Positions 37,567-48,990 are shown, numbered from the stretch's first letter. The stretch is 64,000 nt of DNA from Cycas panzhihuaensis (GCA_023213395.1 CM041465.1:165795741-165859740), one strand, 5' to 3'. Program-made: numbers and translations. The notes: generated by a model not told the origin, from the letters alone.

Positions 37567-38925
37567 AGTACTTAGATAAGAAGAAATGTTATGTATTCTC
37601 AACATGGTCAGAGAATGAAGAGGATTCCCAATCATCAACACCTAGTCTTGTACAAAGTGCCACTAATGTAGTCAATGATAAATATAAGACTCCAGTCAAT
37701 GTAGTTGCACCACTCTTTTAAAAGTTGGACTAAATTGGGGACAATAAAAATATTAATCACAAATATTTGGATAATGTTTTTAACGCTTACATTTAGATGA
37801 ATGAATACTTATAACATCCAAAAGAAGTTATTTTTAATATTAAGTAGGACTTCAATCCTATGAAACACATGCTTAATCTTATAGTATATAACCAAGTTGA
37901 TTTTGATGACCAAGAATTTTTATTTTACTCCACAAAATAATTAATGATAGAGGATCAACCAATTATGGTCATCAACCAAGGTTAATGGCAATCAAGGATG
38001 GAGCTTGGAGTAGACATATAATGACATGTTAATAATGCATCTTGCCTTGTTAACAGTTGTCTAAGATACCTTAGCCTTTGGTATTATACTATAGTTCACT
38101 CAATTTACTATAACTGATTTGATTCATATTTTAGAGGCATCCTCAAAAGAACTTATAAACTAAGCCTTTAATTGAGATAGATACATGCTGGAGCTACATT
38201 AATAACTACATGAAGTAAAATCTCATTTAACTTAGAATACATCTTTTAACTTAAGGTTTCTTACTTCTTCTTTGCAACAAGTCAAATAAATGAAGAAAAG
38301 TTTACAATAAGTAAAAAATAAATTTGTAGATTTTATTGATGGTATTTTAGGCACAGTACAAATTTCATGTTTTGACATCATGACAAAGTTATGAGAATAA
38401 GTAGAGCAAAGAATGATACCAACTTAATTGTTATATATTGATGTGTAACAACTAACTTCTTAACTTCTTATTGATTAGAATGAGTTAATCCCCCATTTAG
38501 TTCAACTACAATCTCATGCTAAAATATTCTACGATTACCCAATATAAGTCACACACGATAAGATGGAACTTAAACAAACTACTAGTGATAAATTGAGGAC
38601 CTTGTAACTGGCTCATAATGGTAGAGATAAAGTAGTACTTAAGGATCTGCCCTTGAAGAGTTTTTAATCTAGAAGGTAGACATCTGACCTTGAATCATAG
38701 AGTTGTAAAGTCAATTAGAGGATTTCCTCAAAATAACTTATTCATTGAACGATGATCTATAATTTCATTTGAACCTAAGCATATGTCCATTAAAAGGGTA
38801 GTCAGAAGAATAACTTCAAGTTTCTATTAATATTCTTTCACAATATTTACAACAAATTGACCGAATGGCTAAAGATGCTCCTACTTAGATATAATCATCC
38901 TTATAAGTTCTTGTTAATGAGGAGA
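37567..38925. other. no gene recognised
   Basis: AT-rich with short frames. A stretch near 37590-37650 (FSTWSENEEDSQSST) faintly recalls the acidic stretch before the zinc knuckle of copia gag, but I see no knuckle. Nothing else can be assigned. Confidence 0.4.
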
Positions 38926-40498
38926 TGTTAGACTCCACACCAATTCCTACTTTTTCCATTCTTTATTCGTAAATAGTTATACACACTTCTGTTTTATTTA
39001 TCCATGTACTTAACCATTTTATTTATCCATGTACTTAACTCTAAAAGAGATGTTAGTGAATTTTAAAAATTTATACAGTGCTCTATGATGCCCTTCGAGG
39101 GGGCAACCTCCCAATTACATGCAAATAACAATGATATTTTAGATACCCTACTCTAAGGATTATATAAATATATATATGGCTCTATGCTTACTACTCAACC
39201 TCTTCCTTATGCATGTGGGATATTACATAAATATATATAGTACTCAATGACCACTACACAACCTTCTACTTATGCATGTGGGATATTAAGAAAAGGGAAG
39301 AAGTAGAAGAAATAAAGATATAAGAGAGAGAAGAAGTACAAGATATAAGAGAATATAAGAGAAGGTAAGTTAGGGGTTGGATCCCTAACAAGGTCCCCTC
39401 CTTAAAAAAGCTTTACCCTCAAAGCTTGGTGATCTTAGGGTGCTCTAGGACAAATTGTTCATTCTCCCGGGTTGCATCTTTTCGCGGAAGTTGTTTCTAT
39501 TTGATGAGATAGTCAATGATTTGTCTGGATCGTAGATGTTGAATTCTTTGGTCAATGATACATTCTAGAATGAGTTGAAGTTTCCCCTCCTCATTTAATA
39601 TAGGTAATTCTGTTTGAACTTGTACTTGTTACCCAATTACCTTCTTGAGACATGAAACATGAAAGACATTATGGATCCTTGATAGTGGTGGTAAGTCTAA
39701 GGCATATGCAACTTCACCAATCTTCTTGAGAATTTTGTAAGGCCCATAAAATCGAGGTTGTAACTTATGTTGCCTATTTCGTTTGAGAGATTGCTGCTTA
39801 TACGGTTGCAACCATAAGTATACCCAATTACCTAGTTGAAACACTCATTCACTTCGCCCTTTATCTGCCTGTTGTTTCATCCAATTTTGTGCAAGGTTCA
39901 AATTTTCCTTAAGTAGCTTAAGAATCTATGTTGTTTGTTGGATGTGGTCTTCAATTGCTTGAACCTTAGAACTGATTATGGCATAGTTTTTAAGTGTGGG
40001 TGGTTCATAGCCATATAATGCTTGGAATGGAGTCATTCCTACTGATGCATGATAGGTTGTATTATACCACCATTCTGCTAAAGGAAGCTAATGATACCAC
40101 TGCCCCTGCTTATCTGAAGCATAACACCGAAGGTATCCTTCAAGGCACTTATTAACCACCTCAATTTATCCATCTGTTTGTGGATGGTAGGCTGAGCTCA
40201 TTGTCAATTTAGTACCAAGTAGATGGAAGAGTTCTATCCAGAAGTTGATGGTAAACTTGGGATCCCGATCACTGACTATGCATTTGGGCATGCCATGCAA
40301 CATGTGTATATCCTTTAAAAAGACCTCAGCAATTTGCTTTGCCTTATATGTGGCCTGAATGCCACAAAAATGAGCATATTTAGTTAGCCTATCAACAACC
40401 ACCAGTATAGCATCTTTTCCTTCTGACTTGGGCAGACCCATGATGAAGTCCATAGAAATTTCTTCCCATCGTTGATTTGGTATGGGAAGGGGTTGCAG
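38926..40498 (-). mobile_element. second chromovirus, 3' part, truncated by element A
   Basis: From right to left on the minus strand: integrase core, integrase C-terminus, chromodomain, a purine tract (AAGGAGGGGACCT at 39392-39404) and an LTR whose inner end is CCCTAACA at 39391. The outer LTR end is uncertain (candidates near 38926 or 39048). The LTR has two small direct repeats: TTTATTTATCCATGTACTTA near 38997 and 39024, and CTTATGCATGTGGGATATTA near 39212 and 39269. The element stops abruptly at 40498 against an LTR remnant of element A. Confidence 0.8.
39410..40498 (-). pseudogene. chromovirus integrase with chromodomain (broken)
   Basis: The integrase core reads LPIPNQRWEEISMDFIMGLP, DAILVVVDRLTKYAHF, MPKCIVSDRDPKFTINFW and SAYHPQTDG (40.5-40.17 kb), with catalytic Asp residues present. 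The C-terminal part reads WVYLWLQPYKQQSL and PRFYGPYKILKKIGEVAY with SRIHNVFHVSCLKK (39.84-39.63 kb). A chromodomain follows at about 39.6-39.45 kb (DQRIQHLRSRQIIDYLIK, then LPRKDATRENEQF), with one Trp lost to a stop. Chromodomain integrases direct insertion to heterochromatin marks. The N-terminal zinc finger is missing because of the truncation. Confidence 0.88.
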
Positions 40499-40541
40499 AC
40501 CATTAGGGTTTGATATGCTTGTCAAATTACTAATCCTAACA
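40499..40541 (+). repeat. truncated 5' LTR of element A
   Basis: The last 43 bp of the LTR (CATTAGGGTTTGATATGCTT ... CCTAACA), identical in text to the end of the 3' LTR at 44179-44221. The rest was lost at a junction with similar sequence on both sides (AATGGT..GCAAC on the minus strand). Confidence 0.88.
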
Positions 40542-40553
40542 TGGTATCAGAGC
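40542..40553 (+). other. primer-binding site of element A
   Basis: TGGTATCAGAGC, perfect for the 3' end of plant initiator-Met tRNA, directly next to the LTR end. Confidence 0.9.
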
Positions 40554-41139
40554 CCAAAGTTCAACCCTTGGAGGCCTTTCTTGCAAATCCTAGTACATGT
40601 CATTCATGTTTTTGAGCTTTTAAGCCTTGTAAATTTTTTGATGTGCCTGTTTCGTGACTTCGTCAAGTTGAAGATCATTTCAAGTTATATCTGATGCATA
40701 TTTTGTTATGGGACTGATATCAAGTTTGAAGGGCTATTTTGATGATGAGGAGAGGCTGTTTTCAAGCCTGTTTTGAAGTTTTGTAATTATTTGAAGCCTA
40801 TTGATGCTGCTCAAGTGGACATCTTCTCCACATGTGGCGCCACAATAATATTGCATGCAGGTGAAAGTCCACGAAAGCTTATGTTCAAATTCTAATTACT
40901 GGAAGACCATCTCCGTTGCACGTCAGTGGATAATAATGCAACCTAGATCATTAATAGTAGTTGAGAGAGTCCTCCTTGGCCAGGAGTGACTCTATTTCAA
41001 TTTTTTTTGTAGATCTATAGGTGGATAAAGGTCATTTTTTTCTATTGATATATACTCATCTTATGTGAAAAATATTCAGGATTTTTTTTTGTATCTAAGG
41101 CCTTCAAAATTTGGCCTGTTCTCATGTATTTTTTCACCC

Positions 41140-41168
<29 letters not shown>
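41140..41168 (+). repeat. poly(A) tract at cargo junction
   Basis: 29 consecutive A. To its left the sequence matches element B; to its right it does not. The equivalent in B is a 17-base tract (54121-54137, T on the plus strand) at the same junction. Confidence 0.88.
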
Positions 41169-41171
<3 letters not shown>

Positions 41172-41216
41172 TTTCTCCTTCCATGGTGCTATGTTAAGAT
41201 GATATAGAAGCTTCAG

Positions 41217-41550
41217 TCTGATTGAATTATTGGAATTCCACTGTGGGGCAGAGCTTCAGAACAGATTTGGTGTTTTTGCCCACTCCGACTGGATTAGGAA
41301 GCCTTTTTGATGTAAGGTCTTCAATAAAAAAGGTGGTTTTGTGCATTGGTTGGCACCAACTCCTGAGCTATGGACTTTAGTTCTGAGCCACAGGACTCAG
41401 ATCCTGTACATAGCAGACATCAGCTTTGTCGTCTCCTTGTGTTTGGTGCTGGAATCTGGTACTAGAAGTGGCTCTCTCACCACTGCATTGACACGGGCTG
41501 TTGCACCCACAGGTCATGTTTATACATTTGAGCCCTTAGATGATTGTTCT
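41217..41550 (+). pseudogene. TRM61: captured fragment of tRNA (adenine58-N1)-methyltransferase catalytic subunit
   Basis: The frame shows LQNRFGVFAHSDWIRKPF, a stop, [55 protein letters not shown] and [12 protein letters not shown]. This is the N-terminal to SAM-binding part of the eukaryotic TRM61/TRMT61A protein, which with TRM6 methylates A58 of tRNA. The SAM motif ESGTGSGSL is changed to ESGTRSGSL, and the FVVMYLE..PG stretch before it is compressed to FVVSLC. Roughly 110 of the family's 300 residues are present. It is colinear without an intron, inside a retroelement, so it is a captured copy and not the working gene. Confidence 0.85.
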
Positions 41551-41559
41551 GTTAAAAAC

Positions 41560-41850
41560 AAAAGTAGCCTCATTGAACCATTGAGATCAACATGGGAGGC
41601 TCATCATGATGGCCTCTCGAATCTGCGACACCTGGCTCTGGATCTTACTATTGGTTCATGCGATAAGGGTAGCCATGAGAGCGAGCATGACTTAGGTGCC
41701 ATGGTGTGAAATTTCATGGAAAATAGCAGTGCTGGGCAAGAGGGTAGCTGTTATAATAGTGATAGTGATTCAGCCACAACTAAGCGATTTAATGCGTGAC
41801 AAAGATTAAGGCTCTAAAGATGTCTGCGACAGCCTTCTTCACTTGTTCAA
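41560..41850 (+). pseudogene. probable captured fragment of a DUF506 (PDDEXK-like) gene
   Basis: Directly behind the TRM61 piece and in the same frame comes [13 protein letters not shown], a stop, NFMENSSAGQEG, CYNSDSDSA and, after a shift, KIKALKMSATA. Plant DUF506 proteins have this spacing: an acidic lead, DL..MV.DF.EN, a Ser/Asp cluster (SDSDS), then K.LK.S. The stretch [20 protein letters not shown] just before is not recognised. Function of DUF506 proteins is poorly known. The assignment rests on motif pattern alone. If right, element A holds parts of two unrelated host genes fused in one frame. Confidence 0.5.
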
Positions 41851-42854
41851 CAGTCACAAGCGAATGAATGCAAATCCTTTATTTTTCTGCGTGAGAGAAT
41901 TCTTAGCCAGTCAAACCTCAACGACTTCTCCAACCTCACCACGAATAATCACTACACAAACACAGAATAGTAGGCCGGATAGCCAGTAATGACTCCTAGA
42001 GGTCAATTAATATGACCGTAAGAATCTAGGTAGCAGACCAGCAGGGAAGCTTAGAAAATCCGGTCACATGGAGCGACCCGACCAACAACGCGTGGCGGTG
42101 ACTTGCAACCTCACCCCTAATGGCCCCTTGACCTTCTGTTCAATGGCGGCGACGAACCTGCAATACTCATGGTGGCGGCCCCCGTTTCGATAAAAATATA
42201 TGCTTGAGCTGGAAACCCTAATAGGGCTAATGATAATATTTGTTTTATTAATGATTTGGCAGATGCGTATGACATATTTGAATGCGGACGTGAAGTGGTT
42301 TTAAAAAAGGGTTTATTTTTTTGGTTTTAAAAATTTTGATCAAATCATATTATATAGTGTTTTGAATTCCATCCAGCCCCTCATTACTTTAGCCCTGGTC
42401 ATATGAAGGCTTAATACGACCTGCTGCCAGTTTATGAAGGGGGCTGGTCCCTAATTCATCTTTTTTCAACATTACTAAAGAGTACCTGTCACATTTCTGA
42501 CCGTATCTTAAGATTGGGAGGTCTGATTTCAGTTCCGTCTATTGCGTTGGATCTGTAATAGAGAGAGATTTCATTTGACAGGCCATTTGGCACATTTTGG
42601 AACTGTTTTCAATGAGATTTTTAAGTTCAAAGTTACAAGTTCCTATTTATCTTCATTTTTTCTCAGTTTCTTTAGGCACATATTATATTTTCAAGGCTTC
42701 TTGATGTAATGTACCCCGAATGGGGGGGATGACATGTCCTGTGGACTTCTTTTTAGCTCTTGAAGAACCCATTGTGATCATATTATACTTCATTTATGAG
42801 AGAGAGTCACATGTGCTACACAAGTCACATATCATTTTCAGTCATGTGAAAAAT

Positions 42855-42985
42855 TTAATGCTGGTTATTATTTTTGCCCATGGTGGCAAGTTGTTAGCCC
42901 AATGAGGCATCATGTAAAAATTTCTAATGCTGGTTATTATCTTTGCCCATGGTGGCAAGTTGTTAGCCCAATGAGGCATCTTTTT
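42855..42985. repeat. direct duplication of about 65 bp
   Basis: AATGCTGGTTATTAT.TTTGCC followed by CATGGTGGCAAGTTGTTAG and CCCAATGAGGCATC occurs twice in a row, separated by TGTAAAAATTTCT. Element B has one copy on its strand. Confidence 0.85.
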
Positions 42986-43104
42986 AGCCCATGTGGCATG
43001 TTTGAGGCCATAGTGCCATTGTATTTCCGGCCATTAGATGCCGAAGAAGTGCTAGTCCTATTGAGCAAGAGGTAGGACACACTTTTAGAAGCTACACTTG
43101 CCTG

Positions 43105-43880
43105 TCATGTGCTTTATATATATTTTTTCCTGCTTGCACTCCCATATGAGCAAGGGGTGGGACCTTATACAGCTACTCTTGCTAGCTCCCGATTGATCCA
43201 TGTATACAAAGGGAGTTCCTACCCAACTGGCGATTCGTGGTGATAACCCATGCATTCCGGTAGATGGACTCCTCTTCATATGGACTTTAGCAGCTTTCTT
43301 ATTTGGTGCAGCAATGTTTATGATCCAGCAGACTTTTGGAGACTCTTGCCATGTGCCATGTGCCATGTGCTTCATATATATATTTTTTCCTGCTTGCACT
43401 CCCATATGAGTAAGGGGTGGGACCTTATACATCTACTCTTGCCAGCTCCTGATTGATCCACATATCCAGAGGGAGTTCCTACCCAACTGGCGGTTGCAAC
43501 GGCTGATAACCCATGCATTCTGGTAGATGGACTCCTCTTCATATGGACTTCATCAGCTTTCTTATTCGGTGCAGCAGTGTTTATGATCCAGTAGTATTTA
43601 TGATCCAGCAGACTTTTGGAGACTCTTGCCATGTGCCATGTGCCATGTGCTTCATATATATATTTTTTCCTGCTTACACTCCCATATGAGCAAGGGGTAG
43701 GACCTTATATAGCTACTCTTGCTAGCTCCTGATTGATCCACGTATACAGAGGGAGTTACTACCCAATTGGCAGTTGCAACGGCTAATAACCCATGCATTC
43801 CGGTAGATGGACTCTACTTCATATGGACTTCAGTAGCTTTCTTATTCTGTGCAGCATCGATTTTGATCCAGCAGCCTTTT
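43105..43880 (+). repeat. tandem repeat, three units of 260-280 bp, in element A
   Basis: Each unit carries TTTTTTCCTGCTT[GA]CACTCCC, GAGCAAGGGGTGGGACCTTA, the segment GGGAGTTCCTACCCAACTGG, CCATGCATTC.GGTAGATGG and TTGGAGAC. The landmark starts near 43124, 43384 and 43664. The middle unit contains a short extra duplication (TTTATGATCCAG). Frames that run through it are by-products. Element B has two units. Confidence 0.88.
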
Positions 43881-43941
43881 GGAGACTTGATTTTATCATT
43901 GAAGTGACGACATTTATGTAATTGACTATTACAGGGGGGAA

Positions 43942-44221
43942 TGCTGGGTGTAATACTCAATTCCATTAGCCCTATGTAAACTCTCTCTATCTTGTGTATT
44001 CTATATTAGAGTTGTGGGCCACCTTGATATATGTGCCACCTCTAAGTAGTCCAATGGGGTTGTTTCTCTAGTGGTGAGGTTGTACTATAAGTATATACTC
44101 TTATTTATTCATAACTGAGTTTTGGCCAATTCTCCCACATGGTGTCTATTCTGTGCACACTTCATCTTTTTGTTGCTCATCATTAGGGTTTGATATGCTT
44201 GTCAAATTACTAATCCTAACA
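43942..44221 (+). repeat. element A 3' LTR
   Basis: 280 bp, TGCTGGGTGTAATACTCAAT to CCTAACA, with a purine tract directly before it. It has the same length as, and close similarity to, the two LTRs of element B. The first base pair set is TGCTG where B has TGTTG. Confidence 0.9.
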
Positions 44222-46500
44222 ATCCACACTAAAATTATTACTTTAAAAAAATGAGATTGAGTGCATTACTAATGAACTTAGAGGCATAGGAATAATATAG
44301 CCTAGTAAAAGCCATTTTATATCCTTTATTGTGCTAGTTTGTAAAAACGATAGTTCTTTTTTTATTTATGTTGATTATAGAGAAATCAACAAACCCACCA
44401 TTAAGAATAAGTTCGCTACCCCCCAGATTGATTATGTTGGATGAGATCCATGGGGCCATAATTTTTTATAAATTGGACTTGCAATTTGGATACTATCAAA
44501 TACCAATAATACTTGAAGACAAGTACAAAATAACTTTCAAACTCACTATAGCCACTTCAAGTTTTTGGTCATGCCATTTGGGCTATATAATACTCCTACC
44601 ACCTTCTAAGTCTATATGAACAAAATCTTTGTATCTTATATTTGTAAATTTATTATTATCTTCTTTGATGATATACTCATTTATAATGTCGGGATATCAT
44701 TATATCTTTACCATTTAGAAACCACCCTTTAGATTCTTAAGTGAAACCATTATATATCAAGATGTCAAAATGTGAATTTGGTAAAACTGAACTATAGTAC
44801 CTAGGTCACATCATTTTTGGAGAAGGTATATAAGTTGATCCAAATAAAATATCAGTCATCACTTAGTGTCCCACACTAAAGAATCTCACCCAATTATAGG
44901 CCTTCCTTTGACTAACTTAATTCTATCATTATTTTAGAAAAAAATATGCCTTCATAGTAGCCCCCTTAACAAATTTACTCTATGAGGACTCCTTCTAATG
45001 ATTACTAAGTGATGATAATACTTTTAACCATTTGAAATTACTCATGTCAACTACACCAATCCTTGCCACACTAGACTTTTACCAACATTTTTAATTAGAA
45101 TACAATGTTTTAGGTGTTGTGTTAGGGGTTGGCCTCATATAAAATTTTCACCCAAGTATATTTGAAAGTCATAATCTCAAAGAGCATGAGTGTAGATTAT
45201 CAACCTATTAAAAAGAAATGAGTACTATTCTATATTTAATAGATAAGTGGATCTAGTACTTTCTTGGATCTAAGTTTACTATTTTAATTGATCACCATAG
45301 TCTCTAGTACCTATTAGACTAATTAGTTCTATTTGAAGAACAAGCCAAGTAGGTTGATAGATTACAAGTCTTTAGCTTCATAATGTTATATAAGAAGGGC
45401 AAGGATAATGTTGCTATAGAAGCCCTTTCCTATATTCCGTTTGAACTTTCCATTTATGCCATCTATATGCCCCAACCTTTTTGGCTATAAGACTTGGCTA
45501 AAGATAATAAAGCTCAACCTGACTTTGTCACATGGGTTAATAAAGTTTAAATTCATAAAGATTAGACTTTAGATAATAATCATATTTTCTACTATAATTA
45601 CATTTTCATTCACCCAGCATCACAATTTATTCCTTGCATCTTGTGTGAGTATTAGAATATCCCCCTTGGGGCATATTTAGGATTTAACAAAATATATCAT
45701 AAAATTTAGCTAGATTTCTACTGGTCCTATATGATATTTACTACCCTTATATATATATATATATCTAAATATGATATATGCTAATATAATAAAGTGGATA
45801 CCAAGGCCCAACCATGCCTACTTTAACCCCTAGAAAAATTTCAAGGTAAGTGCCAAGACATTACCATGGATATTATCACTGGGCTCCCATTATCAGTTAG
45901 GTATGATTCTTTTTTGGTCATCATAGATTGCTTGATCAAATATGTTCATTTTATACCTATCCATACTACCTAAAAAGCCCCCTACTTGGATGACCTCTTT
46001 ATCTAATTCATCTTTCACCTTCATGGTTTTCCATCTATAATTATATCAAATGGAGGCCCTATATTCATAAGTATATATTTCCAAGAGTTCTTCCAAGCAT
46101 TAAGAATTTCCTTTAATATGAACTCATCTTATCACCCTCAAATAAAGGGCTAGTCTAAAGTTATTAATAAAACCTAGAAAATATACTTATACTATTTTAC
46201 TTCAAAACATCAAAGACATTGGACTTCTTGGCTAGCCTTAGCAAAATATTGGTACAATTCCTTTCATCAGTCTACCATCAAGATGACCCCATTTATGGCC
46301 CTTTATAATTACCCCCTACTATCCCATCATACCTTGGCTACTAATCTTTACATTTTCGGGGTGCAATAAAAACTATAGGATATGAATCAAATCATTCATA
46401 CCCTTAAGTAAAACTTGATATTTGCATAAAATTGTATAAAGCTATTAACTAATTTCTACTAATCTAATAAATCTTTTAAAGTAGGTGATTTGGTATTTGT
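44222..46500 (+). pseudogene. chromovirus pol: RT, RNase H, integrase (broken)
   Basis: RT: VDYREINKPTIKNKF-like text, then [20 protein letters not shown] (44.37-44.6 kb). RNase H: STTPILATLDF, ESHNLKEHECRLSTY, YFLGSKFTILIDHHSL, KWVDRLQVFSF-like text and LYKKGKDNVAIEALS (45.0-45.45 kb). Integrase: DCLIKYVHFIPIHTT, FIFHLHGFPSIIIS, MNSSYHPQIKG and FKVGDLVFVHLQP (45.9-46.5 kb). It is the same family as the chromovirus at 28.5-37.6 kb, including the DEIHGAI and FIFHLHGFPSIIIS signatures, in the opposite orientation. It starts flush with the end of element A and lacks gag and protease. Confidence 0.85.
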
Positions 46501-48077
46501 TCATCTCCAACCTTAGAAGTAATAATTCATCCATAATAATAAATCCCACTATTGAAATAGATTGGTTCATACTTTATAAGGAAAAGTATAATACATATTT
46601 ATGCAACTTAATTTATTATGATGTTGGTATTTTGTGGTGGGTTCCATGTAAAGCCAAGTTATGTATTATAAATATATCCTCAATGTATCATATCATAATC
46701 ATGTTGTTGTAATATTATTTTAGTATTAATCTAAGGTACCTTGAGGGAATCGTTATGATCCTAATGTTTCTTTATTTTCATTTGTGCATTATTATTTTCT
46801 ATTAATTTTATTTTTATATATGGTATTAAAGCAAATTTATAATTTAACATGGTATCATAGCTAGGATGAGAAGTAAGGTATGTTGTAAGTCTTCTATTCC
46901 ATAGGTTTAACATTAATAATGTTGTGTAGAGGTGGATCTATAGAGCCTATTTGCTAGTTATCCATTGTGTATTATATCCTCTGAATTGGAGTTTAAACTA
47001 AGAACCCTAACCCTAAGTTTAAGAAAAAAAAGTTTAAGTATCATTTGTAATTCATTTTTAGGAGTATAAATGGAATAATTTTAAAAAAATAATCATAAAT
47101 TTAAGTTAAACAAGTTGTTATATCAATTTTGAGTGGTTATACTATAGATTTTAGGGTTCAATTATGAAAATTATAAGGAATTTAGTTTTAATTTATTGTC
47201 CATCACTATCTTTAGGGTCTAAAATCTACTAGTACAACTTCAAATAGCTAAAACTTTGTCTATAAGTATCTAATTGACATTAAATTTTTTAAATTCTATG
47301 CATATCATTGTCTACTTTATGTTGGATGTAATTTTAGATCCATCAAATATTGGAGTAAAAGGTTATTGGAATTTTAGTAATAGGTACTATTATAGTCTCT
47401 AAACACCCTAATTATGGCCTATATTAAAAAGGTTATAACTATTGCTATTGGTATCCAAATGAACTCAATTTTCTTTTGAATTGATATATCTTAAATCATA
47501 AATTACTTAGTAAAAATAATGTTTAATTTAGAGATCTGGTTCAAAAGTTATATCTATTTTAATGAAGGGTGTTAAACCTTAGCTTGCCAATTTTCTTTTT
47601 TTTAAAAGGTACCTATATATTTTCTTTAATACGTTGAGTTCTAGGAGTACCTTTTCTAAATTATATAAATTGTTAGAATCTTGACTTAGATCCCATCATT
47701 TTAGTATATTATTTGATATGTTTTAGAGCTATTTTCATAGAGAAATTTTAGTCCAAAGTTGAGTCTTTATGTTAGATCCCTATATGGTAATTGGATAAAA
47801 TTTTCTTTTTCACCCTTTACATCATCATTTTTCCTATTTCTTGATCCTAGGGTAACTAAATTTTGAACCATAGAATCTTATTTTTAAAGTATATTTTAAA
47901 GGAAATTATTATAATTTACATATTAAGTCTTATAAAGGACTAAGAGGTAGAGGGAGATCCTAAAATCTAAGACTTGATAGCTATCATCTTATCAACATAT
48001 TTTTGTGACTATGTGGCTCATCTTGTGTGTATTTGAGGTGAATTTTTACACTCTTACTTGTTTATTTAATCAATATA
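46501..48077 (+). mobile_element. copia LTR end and leader
   Basis: The sequence TTTAACA (LTR end, 46849) is followed by TGGTATCATAGC (46850-46861), an 11/12 match to the initiator-Met primer site. The LTR start between 46.3 and 46.8 kb could not be fixed. The 1.2-kb leader to the gag start at 48078 has no coding homology and is AT-rich. Confidence 0.6.
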
Positions 48078-48990
48078 ATGGCTTCATATTAAGTACTAGT
48101 TGTCGGCCCCAAATTTAATTTAAAAAACTATTTAGGTTATTCTATAAGAATGTAAATTTTGTTAATTGGTAGAGGTTTTTAGGACATAATGTCAAATGGT
48201 TTTATTCTTTCAGCTTTAGAACTTAAAATTAAAAAAAGATCTTGCACTTGAATTTATTTTTGTAAATCTAAAGAAATAAATATACCCTTATCTTCCAAAT
48301 GGAATAACTACTAAGCAAGCTTGGGATACTTTAAAAATAATTTATGAAGGTATAACAAGTGTAAGATTACAAATAATTAGAATGATATTTGAGAACCTTA
48401 GAATAAATGCTTTTAAGTCATTCGATGAATTTATTTATAGAATTCAAGACCTGGTGAATCAAATGCAAGCTCTAGGGAAACAAGTCTCAAAACAAAGAGT
48501 CATAGAGAAAATTCGATTGTGTGCAACTAAAATTAAGAAGTTTGAGAATATTATGATATTTATAGAAGTCACTAAATACTTTTTTATACTTACAGTTGAT
48601 CAATTATTTTCCATGATACTCATGGTAGAGGAAAAAGCAAAGTTTTAATAAGAATTAAGAGCAAGCATTTACCTCAATGATAGGCTTGACAAAGAGATTT
48701 AGGAGATTGAATACTCAGATAAATATACATTATCAAAAATTTCAAGCTACAAGTTCTAGAAATACTAAAAATTTAGGAAGATCTCATGGAAGAAGCCCCA
48801 CAAAAGGAAGAGAAAATAATAGAGATACTGCACCTCAAGGAAGAGGTAAAGGAAGAGATTTTATATTGACCTACGATAATTATAAAATTCATACATATTA
48901 TTCAAATGAGTGTGATGGTAAAATGAATAATTTAGTAAATACAACTATAGAGAGGACTATAGAGGCCATGCAATAAGAATCTATTCTATA
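48078..48990 (+). pseudogene. copia gag (broken)
   Basis: It starts MASY, then VVGPKFNLKNYLGYSIRM and the LIGRGF.DIMSNGF block (consensus YPIWSIRMKTYLIGQGLWD..). The long open part at 48382-48648 carries MIFENLRINAFKSFDEFIYR, IQDLVNQMQALGKQVS and the RVIEKIRLCATKIKKFE block, the UBN2-type gag core. A ruined zinc knuckle lies at about 48876-48915: TYDNYKIHTYYSNEC, where two Cys and the His became Tyr. Stops after the MVEEKAKF block break the frame. Confidence 0.85.

Larger units (their letters stand above)
40499..44221 (+). mobile_element. non-autonomous LTR element A with captured host sequence
   Basis: A 43-bp LTR remnant (40499-40541) is followed at once by TGGTATCAGAGC (40542-40553, exact initiator-Met primer site), about 3.4 kb of internal sequence, a purine tract ACAGGGGGGA (43931-43941) and a full 280-bp 3' LTR (43942-44221). 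No gag, protease, RT or integrase is present. It shares its first 600 bp, its last 1.8 kb and its LTR with element B. The part between (about 41169-42090) is different and holds host gene pieces. Most of the 5' LTR is deleted, which also joined it to an unrelated chromovirus integrase. Confidence 0.88.

Noticed and set aside
37590-37720. Copia gag acidic stretch and possible further copia element
   Set aside because: FSTWSENEEDSQSS is suggestive, but no zinc knuckle, protease or integrase follows in 37.7-38.9 kb.
43085-43632. Several open frames of 60-115 residues on both strands
   Set aside because: They run through a 260-280 bp tandem repeat and copy each other; no protein family resemblance.
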